NCBI GenBank assembly: GCA_021397835.1
Contig: JAJFZO010000609.1
Coordinates: 6,264,001-6,328,000 of the forward strand
Source of the DNA: Moringa oleifera
Lineage: Eukaryota; Streptophyta; Magnoliopsida; Brassicales; Moringaceae
Length of the DNA: 64,000 nucleotides
Direction: 5' to 3'
Positions 1-9,110 of this stretch are shown in pieces; the first letter of the stretch is position 1; each line of letters starts with the position of its first letter. The position numbers and the translations under genes are program-made. The notes below the pieces were generated by a model. The model saw nothing but the letters and a program-made list of their open reading frames with translations. It did no database searches and had not been told where the DNA came from.

Positions 1-55
1 ACAATAATTCAAATATTATTTCATATAATAATAAAATATGAGTCATAAAATTTAA

Positions 56-2541
56 TTACCTTATATATGGTTGAACTTCACTCGTATTCATCAAAACATA
101 CAAATGCGCTTGATAAAGGAGGACATGATCAACTTTCTCAACATTTCCACTAGTTAGAGCTTTTCCATTCCGAGTTGAATGACCAAGTACATTCTTTCGT
201 GGGGAAATTCCAATAATATTCACAACAGATAAATGGTCAACGCAGAATTCTAATGCCTCTTCTGCAATGTACGACTCAGCAATACTACTCCCAGGTCTAT
301 TACGATTTCGAACATAACCCTTTAACACTTTCATGTATATTTCAAATGGGTACATCCATCGTAAATACACGGACCACATAATTTTACTTCTCTAATAAGA
401 TGAACTGTGAGGTGGACCATAATATCAAAAAAGCTGGGAGGAAAGTACTTTTCAAGCAAACAAAGTGTTGTGATAAGTTCGTTTTGAATTCCATCTAACT
501 TTGACACGTCCACCACCTTTTGGCATAACAAATTGAAGAACATGCAAAGTCTGATGAGAGCATATCTAACATGTTTGGGTAGCACACCTCGTAAAGCAAT
601 AGGTAAAAGTTGTTGCATTAGGATGTGACAATCATGCGACTTCAACCCATATAGTTTCAAGTCGTCCATGGATACTAGATTTCTGATGTTCGAAGAATAC
701 CCATCCGGTACCTCAATCTCACTGAAAACTTTATAGAATATTTTTTTTTCTTCTCTAGATAAAGTGTAGCATGCAGGTGGTAGAAATGTACGATTACCGC
801 GAACTTATGGTTCCAACTCAGACCTTAACCCCATGTCTTTCAAATCCATTCTTGTTGCTAATCGCTCTTTAGATTTTCTTGGAATATCAAGCAATGTCCC
901 AAGAAGACTATCATAAATATTCTTTTCAATGTGCATGACATCTAGAATATGTCTGATATGCATGGACTTCCAATATGGTAAATCAAAGAAAATCGACCTC
1001 TTTTTCCAGCACTGTGTAACAACATCTTCTTTACCCATTGTACTTCGTTTCTTCAACTTTCCCCATGAATTTACTAAACATTGAACTTTGTGAAAGACTT
1101 CTTCACTGCTTAATGGTTGGGGAGCAATTCTGAATTCTTGTTCACCATTGAAGGCCTTTTTCTGTCTGCGGTAAGGATGATGCCGTGGTAAGAATCTCCT
1201 GTGTCCAACATATGACATCTTTTTACTATATTTTAAGTGACTAGCTTGGGTGTTCTCAACACAGATAGGACAAGCATAATACCCTTTAACAATGCAACCA
1301 GATAAATTACAATATGCAGGAAAATCATTGATTGTCCATAATAAAACAGCTTTCAAGTAAAATGACTCATTACGGTACGCATCATATACTTTTACACCTG
1401 TGTCCCATAACATTTTTAAGTCTTCTATAAGTGGAGCCAAATAGACATCGATATCATTACCAGGTTGTTTAGGACCTGATATTAGTAACGTCAACATCAT
1501 GAACTTTCTTTTCATTGTTAACCATGGCAGTAAATTATAGTTCACCATAATGACCGGCCAACAACTATATCGACTACTCAATGTACTATGCAGATTAATC
1601 CCATCTGCTGATATAGCAAGCCTTAAGTTTCTTGGCTCTGAAGCAAACTCTGGCCACATGTAGTCAACCAATTTCCATGATGGTGTATCCGATGGATGCC
1701 TCAACTGACCATCAATTTTTCTTTTATTTGAATGCCATGTAAGCTGTTTTGATATTTCAGAACTTTTGAACATTCTTCTAAATCTTGGTATTGGTGGAAA
1801 ATACCATAACACTTTAGCAGGCACACCAGTCTTTATTTTGTTACCGTTTTTCATTACTTTCCATCTTGAAAGTCCACAAGTTGGACATTGAATGTCATCC
1901 TGAAACTCCTTCCGATATAATATACAATCATTTGGACAGGTATGAATCTTTTGATACTCCATCCCTAATGCATTCAATGTTTTCTTGGCATCATACATGG
2001 ATGTAGGCATTTCATTATTATCAGGCAAAATGTCGGCAATCAAATTTAAAAGATCACTGAAGCTTTGATCGGACCAACCGTATTTTGCCTTCAAATTGTA
2101 CAATTTAACTAGAGCAGATAATTTAGTAAACTTCACTGATCCAGAGTACAAAGGTTTCTCAGCATCACAAAGTAATCTTTCAAAGTGGTTAGGATTACTA
2201 TCATACTCTGCAAATGCCTCTTGTACCATTTCTACAGTGTTATCAACTTCTTCGATGTGTTTTACCTCCTTAACAACTTTAGCATTCTTACTAGTAAAAG
2301 ACCCAACAATACTGGTTTCTCCGTGCCATATCCAGTTTTAATAGTTGCTATCAACTCCATATATATATAAATGATTCCGTATCTCATATGGGGTATGACG
2401 CTTCATGTTGCCACATTTAATACATGGACACTGAATTAATTCAGGGTTATCACTATTCTGAACAGCATAATCTAAAAAGTTATTCACCCCTACATCATAT
2501 GCCTCTGATCTTCTATCAGCAAACATCCAAGTTTTATCCAT
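56..2541 (-). pseudogene. TNP2-type CACTA transposase (broken)
   Basis: Reading from 2541 leftwards, an N-terminal transposase-associated domain (starting MDKTWMFADRRSEAYD, with a CPCIKCGN zinc-type motif) is followed by the tnp2 transposase domain (about 805-2229, with SADGINLHSTLSSRYSCWPV and GNDIDVYLAPLIEDL) and by DUF4218 (about 56-669, with VHLIREVKLCGP and AESYIAEEA). The blocks at 2541-2338, 2229-805 and 669-331 share one frame and are separated only by in-frame TAA codons near 2338 and 805. A frameshift near 380 moves the rest of DUF4218 into another frame. The downstream DUF4216 part should lie left of the window. What is seen is a full-length but inactivated transposase with fairly recent damage. 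Upstream exons, if any, were not found. Confidence 0.88.
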
Positions 2542-2984
2542 TCTGAAATTTAAAAGACATTTAATTATTTACGTTTCAAGCATCTAATATACTATTTTGA
2601 ACAGCATAATCTAATTAATTATCTATTTAAAATTTAACTAAATATATTAATTTATGTTAACAATAAATCAATATAATTAAATTTGATAAAATATACCAAT
2701 TAATCTTATGTAAAAAAATTAATTCAACCATAAATTCTTCTACACCTAATATATAATTAATTTATCAAAATATAAATTCATCTAATTAATATTTTTAATT
2801 TATCAATTAATCTAAAAATTTTAATAATTATGAAATAATAAATATATCAATATATATCCATTCATACCAAATATGTTCATCCAAATATACTAATGAAAAA
2901 AATTAAAATTTCATCAATCAATAACAATTCACCTAACACAATTAAACAAAAACTTCTCAAAATAAAATTTCATCTACCTGTATA
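2542..2984. other. AT-rich transposon leader, no gene
   Basis: About 440 bases of very AT-rich sequence separate the transposase start from the GC-rich minisatellite. I see no open frame of note and no recognisable motif; it may be an intron or leader of the transposase transcript. Confidence 0.5.
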
Positions 2985-3430
2985 GAGAACAAAGAGATGG
3001 CTGGAAAGGTTGCCAGCAGCTACCCCAGCTGGTTCTGGATGAACAGCAGACAGGGGAATGGCTGGAGAATGGCTGCTGTGTGGACAAAGACCAAAACAGA
3101 GAGTGCTGGAAAGGCTGCCAGCAGCTACCCCAGCTGCTTCTGGACAGACTGCAGACAAGGAAATGGCCGGAGAATGGCTGGCTGTGTGGACAGAGACCAA
3201 AACAGAGAGTGCTGGAAACGCTGCCAGCAGCTACACGAGCTGGTTCTGGATTGACTGCAGAAAGGAGAATGGCCGGAGAATGGATGGCTGGCTGTGTGGA
3301 TAGATACCAAAACAGAGAGTGCCGAAAAGGTTGCCACCAGCTACCCCAGCTGGTTGTGGATGGACTGCAGACAGGAGAATCGCCGGAGAATGGATGGCTG
3401 GCGGTGCAGCTGCTTCTGGACAGTCTGTGA
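2985..3430. repeat. Minisatellite, period about 105 bp, four copies
   Basis: The phrase GGAAAGG(T/C)TGCCAGCAGCTAC recurs at about 3003, 3108, 3213 and 3322, giving periods of 105, 105 and about 109 bases. Each unit also contains CCAAAACAGAGAGTGC and a CTGGAxxxACxGCAGACA segment. The block is much more GC-rich than its surroundings. It lies inside the CACTA element, in the leader of the transposase gene. Open frames through it on both strands are products of the repeat, not genes. Confidence 0.85.
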
Positions 3431-3542
3431 AGAGGAGAATTCTGACCTTAGAGAGAAAAAATGAAGCGAGATGTTATGGCGGGCTCTAGAGGGCTCTGGA
3501 AAAAAATTTAGATCCCCACCCTTAAAAAGCAAGGTAACATAT

Positions 3543-3579
3543 CCTTCAACGTCAGTTATTCCATAACTGACGTTGAAGG
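3543..3579. repeat. Perfect 17-bp palindrome with 3-base loop
   Basis: Arms 3543-3559 and 3563-3579 are exact reverse complements around TCC. The core AACGTCAGTTAT is the same motif as in the subterminal palindromes at 6702-7000, so this is an outlying member of that family 3.1 kb inside the element. Confidence 0.9.
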
Positions 3580-3771
3580 TTCCCATTCTCTGACAGCTGC
3601 ATAGTTGTCTCCTCCGGCTAACAAATTACTACTAGTTAGTTTTTTGTAAATGATTTTGGATGCCTCTGCTGCATACGAATCTTAATTTCAGGGTTCTTGA
3701 TGTTACTTTCTGGACTAAATTGTAGCACATAGAACCTGAGTTATGTGTAGTTCTATTGATCTTTGTTGCAG

Positions 3772-3919
3772 TAAATCAGAATAGGTGATCTTCAAGCTCA
3801 AAGAGATGGGAAAGATCGGGGAGAAAGATATACTGCAGATCTGCAATCAGTTCAGCAAGCTTGATCCCAACAACTCTGGGAAGATTACACTGCCTGATCT
3901 CTTGGAGCATCGCTGGTGA
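3772..3919 (+). pseudogene. Captured last-exon fragment of a two-pore K+ channel (TPK)
   Basis: After a good acceptor (TTTGTTGCAG ending at 3771), the frame starting at 3773 reads KSE, stop, then VIFKLKEMGKIGEKD, then ILQICNQFSKLDPNNSGKIT and LPDLLE, ending at TGA 3917-3919. This matches the C-terminal tail of plant vacuolar two-pore potassium channels: the conserved KLKEMGKI helix and the second EF-hand (loop starting DPNNSGKIT). Only the final exon is present, with what looks like the end of the preceding intron on its left (about 3600-3771) and probable 3' UTR on its right. A TAG stands where the family has tyrosine, so the piece is non-coding. It lies on the opposite strand to the transposase. 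I read it as a host gene fragment picked up by the CACTA element. Confidence 0.8.
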
Positions 3920-4600
3920 TATTGAAAAGATGAAGTTTGTTTATCTTCCCACGTCAGGGGAAGACATAGTTTTCTTTCTTCTTTTTATTGGAGAGAAGGC
4001 AGAAGTACAGAGAAGTGGGAACAACGATCATCTTCCAACTGAAAAAGTATACTGTAAGTGCACATATATATTTGGTGTCCTTTGAAAGGTTGTAGCAGAT
4101 TGAGCAGTAGCATTGTGTCCAGCTTCTGTATGAGCAAATGTACAATCATTGAATGTATAGAGATCTGGAGATGATACCTTTTGACAGTTTCTATGTTCTC
4201 AAAAGAACATGCAATTAATACAAATCGACCTGTTAATCCCCCCCATTTGAGAAAAGCTTTGAAGTACTGGCTTCTTTGGATTTAACTCTGTTGGGTTTCT
4301 GGGACTCAAATTAGGATCTGAATTTGTCTAACACTGTCTGTGTTATGTTTACGACTATCCAGCCCATTTGCTGTCTTGGACTCGGTTAGAATGGCCTGAG
4401 CCTGCACCCTGTTGATTTGAGCCTTCTTTGCAGATTGGATTTACACCCTGTTGAGCTAAACATTATTTGCGGAGTGGATTGCAAATTGTTCTGCCTGTGG
4501 ATTTTGACTTTTGCTTGCTCTTTCTCCTGATTCGACCATGGGAGCTTTTTCCTTGTCCTCTGCCCAGAGAATGGGAAGGTTCACATTCTTTGGTCTTCAA
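3920..4600. other. Transposon-internal, probably captured flank; no gene
   Basis: The first part (to about 4250) is plausibly 3' UTR and downstream DNA taken along with the potassium channel exon. From about 4300 the base composition changes, and phrases such as CACCCTGTTGA recur at about 4407 and 4446. No open frame here resembles a protein family I know. Confidence 0.4.
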
Positions 4601-4607
4601 TGCAAGT

Positions 4608-4891
4608 TCTTTGGTCTTCAATCCGGACCTTGGTGCTGCCTCTTGCAGCAACAGCAGCAGTCCTTGCTGCAGAGCAATGGCTGCTTATAGCTGCAGCAAG
4701 GAAAGCAGCAGCAACCCATGCTGCTGTAACCCAGGCATTGCTGCTGCTTCTTGCAGCAGCAGCAGCAGCATTCCTTGCTGCAGCTGTAAGCAGCCATTGC
4801 TGCTGCAAGAGGCAGCAGCAATTTTGGCCTACGTCAAAGGATTTATGGTCTTCAATCCGGACCTTGGTGCTGCCTCTTGCAGCAACAGCTA
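4608..4891. repeat. CAG/CTG-rich block bounded by direct repeats
   Basis: A copy of about 45 bases starting TGGTCTTCAATCCGGACC is found at about 4613 and again at about 4850. The sequence between is dominated by GCAGCA and TGCTGC runs with many small hairpins. Part of it (about 4755-4840) recurs beyond the glycosyltransferase at about 6638-6703. Alanine-, serine- and cysteine-rich open frames on both strands come from the triplet bias. Confidence 0.8.
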
Positions 4892-5069
4892 AAACTGCAG
4901 ATAACAGTTCCCAAACATGCTCTGTCAACTTCATCTCATGAAGCTGAAATTTAATTGTATAGTTAGCACTCAGCATGTAAATGACCAGTAAAGATGGAAT
5001 CATGTCAGGGTAAATGAGACACCTCATAATCTAGATTAAATGCTCAAATTTAGCTAAGATTATAACTCA
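4892..5069. other. Short spacer downstream of the captured glycosyltransferase
   Basis: Unremarkable AT-rich sequence. It may be part of the same foreign piece that supplies the chimeric tail of the glycosyltransferase frame (about 5070-5190). Confidence 0.35.
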
Positions 5070-6500
5070 TTAAACTAGAATATGCAATAAATTTTGTATC
5101 CTTTCTGGTCCAACGAATATCATAAAATCAACAAGCATAAATAATTTCTTTGAATGAGGTTCAACTGAACAAAAATCATGACACCTAGCTATGGCGTTCA
5201 TGATATCTTCCTGCTTTATCAACACCCCAAGTGTCTGCTCCCGTCCCCACTTCATTGCATGCCGAGATCCGATGCTAACACCAGTTTTCAGTACTTGCAC
5301 CACCAGTTTCTCATTGCAAAACTGGTCCCCGAACAGGGGCCATGTTATCAGAGGCACATCAGTAGTGATGCTTTCAAGGGTCGAGTTCCAGCCACAATGC
5401 GTTAAGAAGGCAGCTATTGCAGGGTGTGACAATATTAGTACCTGGGGAGCCCAACCCTTGATCAAGAGGCCTCGTCCTTTGATTCTCTCCTCGAATCCAT
5501 CCTCTGAAATCCACTTATCCAGTTCGTTTAATCTATCCCATTCTCTTATGACCCAAATAAATGGCCTGTTTGATGCCTCTAACGCCAATCCGAGCTCCAT
5601 CAGTTGGGCAGGTAGCAGATTACAAAGGCTTCCAAGGCAAGCATAGACGACAGAACAAGGCTCCTGACAGTACTCCAGCCACTTCAGGCATTGATGTTCG
5701 TCAACTATGGCTTTTTTGCCTCTCTCTGCCTTATCCAAACCACTCTCGTTCCAGAGAGAAAGAGGGCCAATGCACCAGACTTTCTGTCCCTTAGTCTTCC
5801 TGTAGTGTTTGACATATTCTGGCTCCAGTTCTTCGAAAGTATTTATGACCACCCCGTATGATGAAGAATCTGCTGCTGCCATTTTCCCGCTGAACTCTTT
5901 CCAAAAATATTCCTTGGGTACCATTAGCTGTGCTTTGGTAAATTCAACTCTATCAGGCAAGTTTGGCAAACCGAAGTACTCAGACTCAGACGCTATGGTG
6001 TCAAAAATCTTGGAGAGCCGTAAACTAGCCAAGCATGAAAGAGCAAAGCAACAAAATCCATGGAAAACAATTTTTGGTATCTGGAACTTCCTAGCAATGT
6101 CGCTGATATATGGCAAACAGTTATCAAAGATAACGCAGCTAGGCCGTGGTGTTAGTACCTTAAGCAATTCTTCAACTGGCTCTTCTAGCATCTTGATTGC
6201 CTTGAAGAAATTTACTGCTAAACCGAGTGACTGAAGCATGTCAAGATTCTCATACCCTTCTGGCAATCCTGCTTTTGCAGAGGGAAACTGGAGCTGAACT
6301 ACACGGATTTGAAGACCAGATTGTACAGCACGAGCAACAACTGATTCGAATCTTGCAGCGTTGAGAGGTGTTGTAACAATGGTGATAAGCACGCCATGCT
6401 GCGCCAACAGTCTAGCAATGTCCATCATGGGGATCATATGGCCTTGGGCCAAGAAAGGGAACAAAACAAAGTGAACCATCTGGTCAGCTTGAGAATCCAT
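5070..6500 (-). CDS. UDP-glycosyltransferase, UGT73C-like, carried in a CACTA element; C-terminus replaced
   Basis: A single 476-codon frame without introns. Family-1 plant UGTs move a sugar from a UDP-sugar onto small molecules such as flavonoids, terpenoids or hormones, usually in the cytosol. Seen here: catalytic histidine H21 in FLAQGHMIPM, the likely partner D126 in CVIFDNCLP, LGSL at about 289, and a PSPG donor box of exactly 44 residues (W350-Q393) containing HCGWNS and ending GDQ. The box differs from the usual family form (FLTHCGWNSTLESITTDVP). Resemblance to the UGT73C group is from memory. After about residue 439 (IMNAIAR) the family pattern stops and an unrelated tail of about 37 residues follows, so the last 45-50 native residues are missing. 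UGTs of this type are usually about 490 residues. Minus-strand start at 6500. Activity is uncertain; the substrate cannot be told. Confidence 0.85.
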   Translation of the reverse strand: MDSQADQMVHFVLFPFLAQGHMIPMMDIARLLAQHGVLITIVTTPLNAARFESVVARAVQSGLQIRVVQLQFPSAKAGLPEGYENLDMLQSLGLAVNFFKAIKMLEEPVEELLKVLTPRPSCVIFDNCLPYISDIARKFQIPKIVFHGFCCFALSCLASLRLSKIFDTIASESEYFGLPNLPDRVEFTKAQLMVPKEYFWKEFSGKMAAADSSSYGVVINTFEELEPEYVKHYRKTKGQKVWCIGPLSLWNESGLDKAERGKKAIVDEHQCLKWLEYCQEPCSVVYACLGSLCNLLPAQLMELGLALEASNRPFIWVIREWDRLNELDKWISEDGFEERIKGRGLLIKGWAPQVLILSHPAIAAFLTHCGWNSTLESITTDVPLITWPLFGDQFCNEKLVVQVLKTGVSIGSRHAMKWGREQTLGVLIKQEDIMNAIARCHDFCSVEPHSKKLFMLVDFMIFVGPERIQNLLHILV

Positions 6501-6637
6501 GGTGCTTTAGGATAAGGAAGACGCCGAGGATAAGGTGATTTAACCTTCTGCGAAATATAAGAAGGTTCAAGGACACAGCTGGTGATGCAAGAGCACACAT
6601 AAGCATCCTCGTTTATATGGAGATTACACCTAAAGAA
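6501..6637 (-). promoter_or_regulatory. Possible captured promoter/5' UTR of the glycosyltransferase
   Basis: Upstream of the start codon on the minus strand there is a TATA-like CCATATAAACGAGG at about 6608-6621, roughly 110 bases before the ATG. It lies inside the CAG-rich repeat boundary, so the gene seems to have been taken with a piece of its leader. This is weak, motif-only evidence. Confidence 0.3.
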
Positions 6638-6703
6638 GCAGCAGCAGCAGCAACACTCCTTGCTTCAGCTGTAAGCAGCTGTTGCTGCTGCAATTTTGGC
6701 CTT
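6638..6703. repeat. Second CAG/CTG-rich block, direct copy of 4755-4840
   Basis: The segment runs through AGCAGCAGCAGCAGCA, CTCCTTGCTTCAGCTG, TAAGCAGC and GCAATTTTGGCC. The same order and wording occur at about 4755-4840 in the same orientation. The glycosyltransferase lies between the two copies. Confidence 0.8.
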
Positions 6704-7000
6704 TGATGCCAGTTCTTGAAGAACTGGCGTCAAAGTGTTAATGTTTAATGTCAGTTCCATGAGAACTGACATTAAATGTTGTCTTTTAACGTCAGTTATC
6801 ATGGAACTGACGTTAAATGTTATCTTTTAACGTCAGTTCTTAAGGAACTGACGTTAAAAGTTTAATTCATAGCTTTTTTAACGCCAGTTCTTCTTTAATT
6901 GACGTTAAAAACCTTAGTTTTAATGACAGTTTTGAAATAACTGTCATAAAAAATGTTGATAAATCTTTTAATGACAGTTCTTTGAATAACTGTTATTAAA
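6702..7000. repeat. CACTA subterminal array: seven palindromes
   Basis: Palindromes of about 33-37 bases lie at 6702-6734, 6744-6776, 6785-6817, 6825-6859, about 6874-6910, about 6919-6953 and about 6966-7000. All share the half-site TTTAA(C/T)G(T/C)CAGTT. They become less perfect toward the end of the element. Spacing is about 40 bases. In CACTA elements such repeats bind the transposition proteins; that role is inferred from position. Confidence 0.9.
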
Positions 7001-7015
7001 TTGATGTCAATTATT

Positions 7016-7033
7016 ATAATTTTTGTAGTAGTG
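7016..7033 (-). repeat. CACTA terminal inverted repeat (5' end)
   Basis: The plus strand ends TTTTTGTAGTAGTG; on the minus strand this begins CACTAC, the signature of the superfamily. The host sequence AAGCGAG follows immediately. Confidence 0.88.
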
Positions 7034-8530
7034 AAGCGAGATAGAGCTTATGATTTTCGCAAGCATTGTTTTTGCGTATATAAGTAAGCATTGTTTATGG
7101 GTATTTAAATCCCATGTCCTCAGTTTGTTTAGGAACTATGTGCTTTCTTTAGGATCCCCCTTACTCAGCTTACCCCTAAAAGCTAGTACACCATAACTAC
7201 TTTCTTAGGGGAAGTTAAGTGTGTTTTGATTACTATCTCGTAGATGTCTTTGCTAAGTTCTTCATCCTGAGAGCGTCATCCCTGGGGTGGTATTTTTTCC
7301 TTGCCCAATCAGGTCGATGGCTTTTAGGGCCTCTAGAGCACGACTAAGTTCATTGGAAGCAAAGTTCTTTTTTGTCTCATAGAATGGGTTGTTGGAGTGT
7401 GTGAATGTGTGGAAAGCTGTTTGTTAGGGGTAAAGCTCCTTATTTGATAGATCTTAGTGAGCCAAGAAATCTTTGATGCTTTTCTTGATAGGTCCACCAT
7501 CGATTTGAGTGAGGCTTATGATTCTAGGTGTTAGACCGTGTTTATCGCTTGGTTCCTCCATTGACCTGTTTAACTTTTTTCTTTATTTATCGTCTTCTAC
7601 CTCTTTTAAGGATCGTGAGGCTAATGTTAACACCTTTTTCTTTATCTTTTTGAGTTCATTTCATTTTTTTTAATTTTTTTTTGGCCTTTTAACCATTTTT
7701 TTCACGTGCATCCAACTATGAGACCTCTCTTAACATTTCTAATTTTGTAGATTTTGTCGAGATACTACTTTCTTTCACTAATGCCACCGCCATCCACAAA
7801 CATGTGAAACACAAGGCTGAAGTGGCAGTGGCAAAGAAGGAGCAATAACGCAAGAAGAGGCACTCTATTAGTTTAGGTCCATTGGCCTCCTCTATCGTGT
7901 GGTCTTCTTTCGTAGCTAACCTCAACCATCGTGCTAATTGCTGTTTTCACCATGCTTTCATCATCCACTATCATAGCATTCTCTTCACAACCATTACTTA
8001 CTGTTTTTATGTCTGCTGTAACCACTCAAGCTTTATCGTCGCCAATGTTGAAGTTTATCCCATCGTGGTCAATTCGCATCTTGGATTCCATGTAAGACCC
8101 TCGAGTTGCCTTTGACCTTGCCATCTACCTTAGTCTCTCTACTGACCTGATTCAAGTTAATTATGAAACTTTAAATGAGGTGGCGGGTAACGCCATGGTT
8201 CACGTTATTTAAGTAGGTCTTTAATCCTTTTTTCTTGTTTTTTTTAATTTACTTTTTTATGTTTTTGCCTTATATCTTCCTTGTAAGTGGCTTTTGACCT
8301 TTTTGCCACCATTAAGTGTCTTCTTTAAGAGGCCAAGAAGGCGAAGGATATGAAAACACGCCTTTTTATTTCCCTAAACGAGATGACCGCTATCAGATCA
8401 GCTTAATCAAGTCAATGTGGAGAAAGACCAATTTTCTTAGTACGCTATGGCTTTAAATGATGTGCTAAAGGCCAAGGTTATCCGAATTTCAGATGGAGGA
8501 TAACGTTTGAAAATTTCAAATCTTTTCTTT
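7034..8530. other. Gene-free, probably decayed retroelement DNA
   Basis: No intact gene. About 7290-7480 gives broken frames with a W-rich stretch, and about 8310-8370 gives a lysine/alanine-rich EAKKAKDMKT-like stretch. Both loosely recall the gag-like and coiled-coil frames of plant retroelements, but neither is good enough to assign. Pyrimidine-rich runs occur at 7630-7700 and 8220-8280. Confidence 0.35.
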
Positions 8531-8539
8531 CTTTTTGAT

Positions 8540-9110
8540 GCCGATTATTGAGGGTGATTCAATAAAAGATAAAATTCATTGGGTAAGTCAAGGAAGAATT
8601 CTAATAGCCAAATCATTATACATTAAGGGTAATTCTGATGGAAGACGAGACATCTCAAAATTTAGTGTTGAATGTCAAAGGCAATTCCAACAGGAGACCA
8701 AATTCGTTGAGCATATTGAGGAAGAATTTTTGCAGTCAAATCATTACAAATCGAGGATGATTCTGATGGAAGATAAGATATTTCAAAATATTATCATGCG
8801 TCAAACATCAAGAATGATTCCCATGGGAAAAAAAAACCTACTTCATTGAATGTCGAGGAAGGACTGCAATAGAAAATAAGAGTTGTCTAATATCGAGGAA
8901 GAATTCCGAAAGTGAACGATAAAATTCAGATTTTGCTTATCATCGAAGGATGAAGAAGAATTCTATTGTGAGATGAAAGTAGAGATTGTATCAATATCTT
9001 TTGTTAGAAGTCGAGGAACAATTCTGATATAAGATATTAGAACCAAGTAATTTTCAAAGTTAAGCAATGTTTTTGTCATCAAAAGATGAAGAAGAATTCT
9101 ATCGTGGATG
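8540..9110 (+). repeat. Degenerate tandem repeat, GAGGAAGAATTCTGATGGAAGAT-type
   Basis: Variants of GAGGAAGAATTCTGATGGAA recur at about 8592, 8628, 8680, 8720, 8753, 8809, 8853, 8893, 8948, 9012 and 9088, at irregular steps of 35-65 bases. Short open frames here only follow the repeat. Such arrays are typical of retroelement 3' untranslated parts, but no LTR pair was found around this one. Confidence 0.6.

Larger units (their letters stand above)
1..7033 (-). mobile_element. CACTA (En/Spm) DNA transposon, 5' part, with captured host genes
   Basis: The right end at 7020-7033 reads CACTACTACAAAAA on the minus strand, the classical CACTA terminus. Inside it lies an array of short palindromes (6702-7000), as expected for subterminal transposase-binding repeats. 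The transposase relic (56-2541) reads away from this end, so 7033 is the 5' terminus and the 3' terminus is left of the window. Between terminus and transposase sit a UDP-glycosyltransferase (minus), a two-pore K+ channel fragment (plus), CAG/CTG-rich blocks and a 105-bp minisatellite. The transposase has stops and a frameshift, so the element can move only with help from another copy. The 3-bp target duplication cannot be checked because the other end is missing. Confidence 0.85.

Noticed and set aside
2997..3430. Several Trp/Cys-rich plus-strand and Ser/His-rich minus-strand open frames
   Set aside because: They follow the 105-bp minisatellite in several frames at once and repeat with its period; no start context or family match.
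4463..5027. Alanine-, serine- and cysteine-rich frames on both strands
   Set aside because: They come from CAG/CTG triplet bias, which gives Ala, Ser, Cys or Leu in whichever frame is read.
5178..6234. Plus-strand open frames opposite the glycosyltransferase
   Set aside because: Shadows of the minus-strand gene, which has clear family motifs.
8540..9110. CRISPR-like array
   Set aside because: Spacing and units are irregular and degenerate, and the DNA is plant nuclear; there are no exact repeats with unique spacers.
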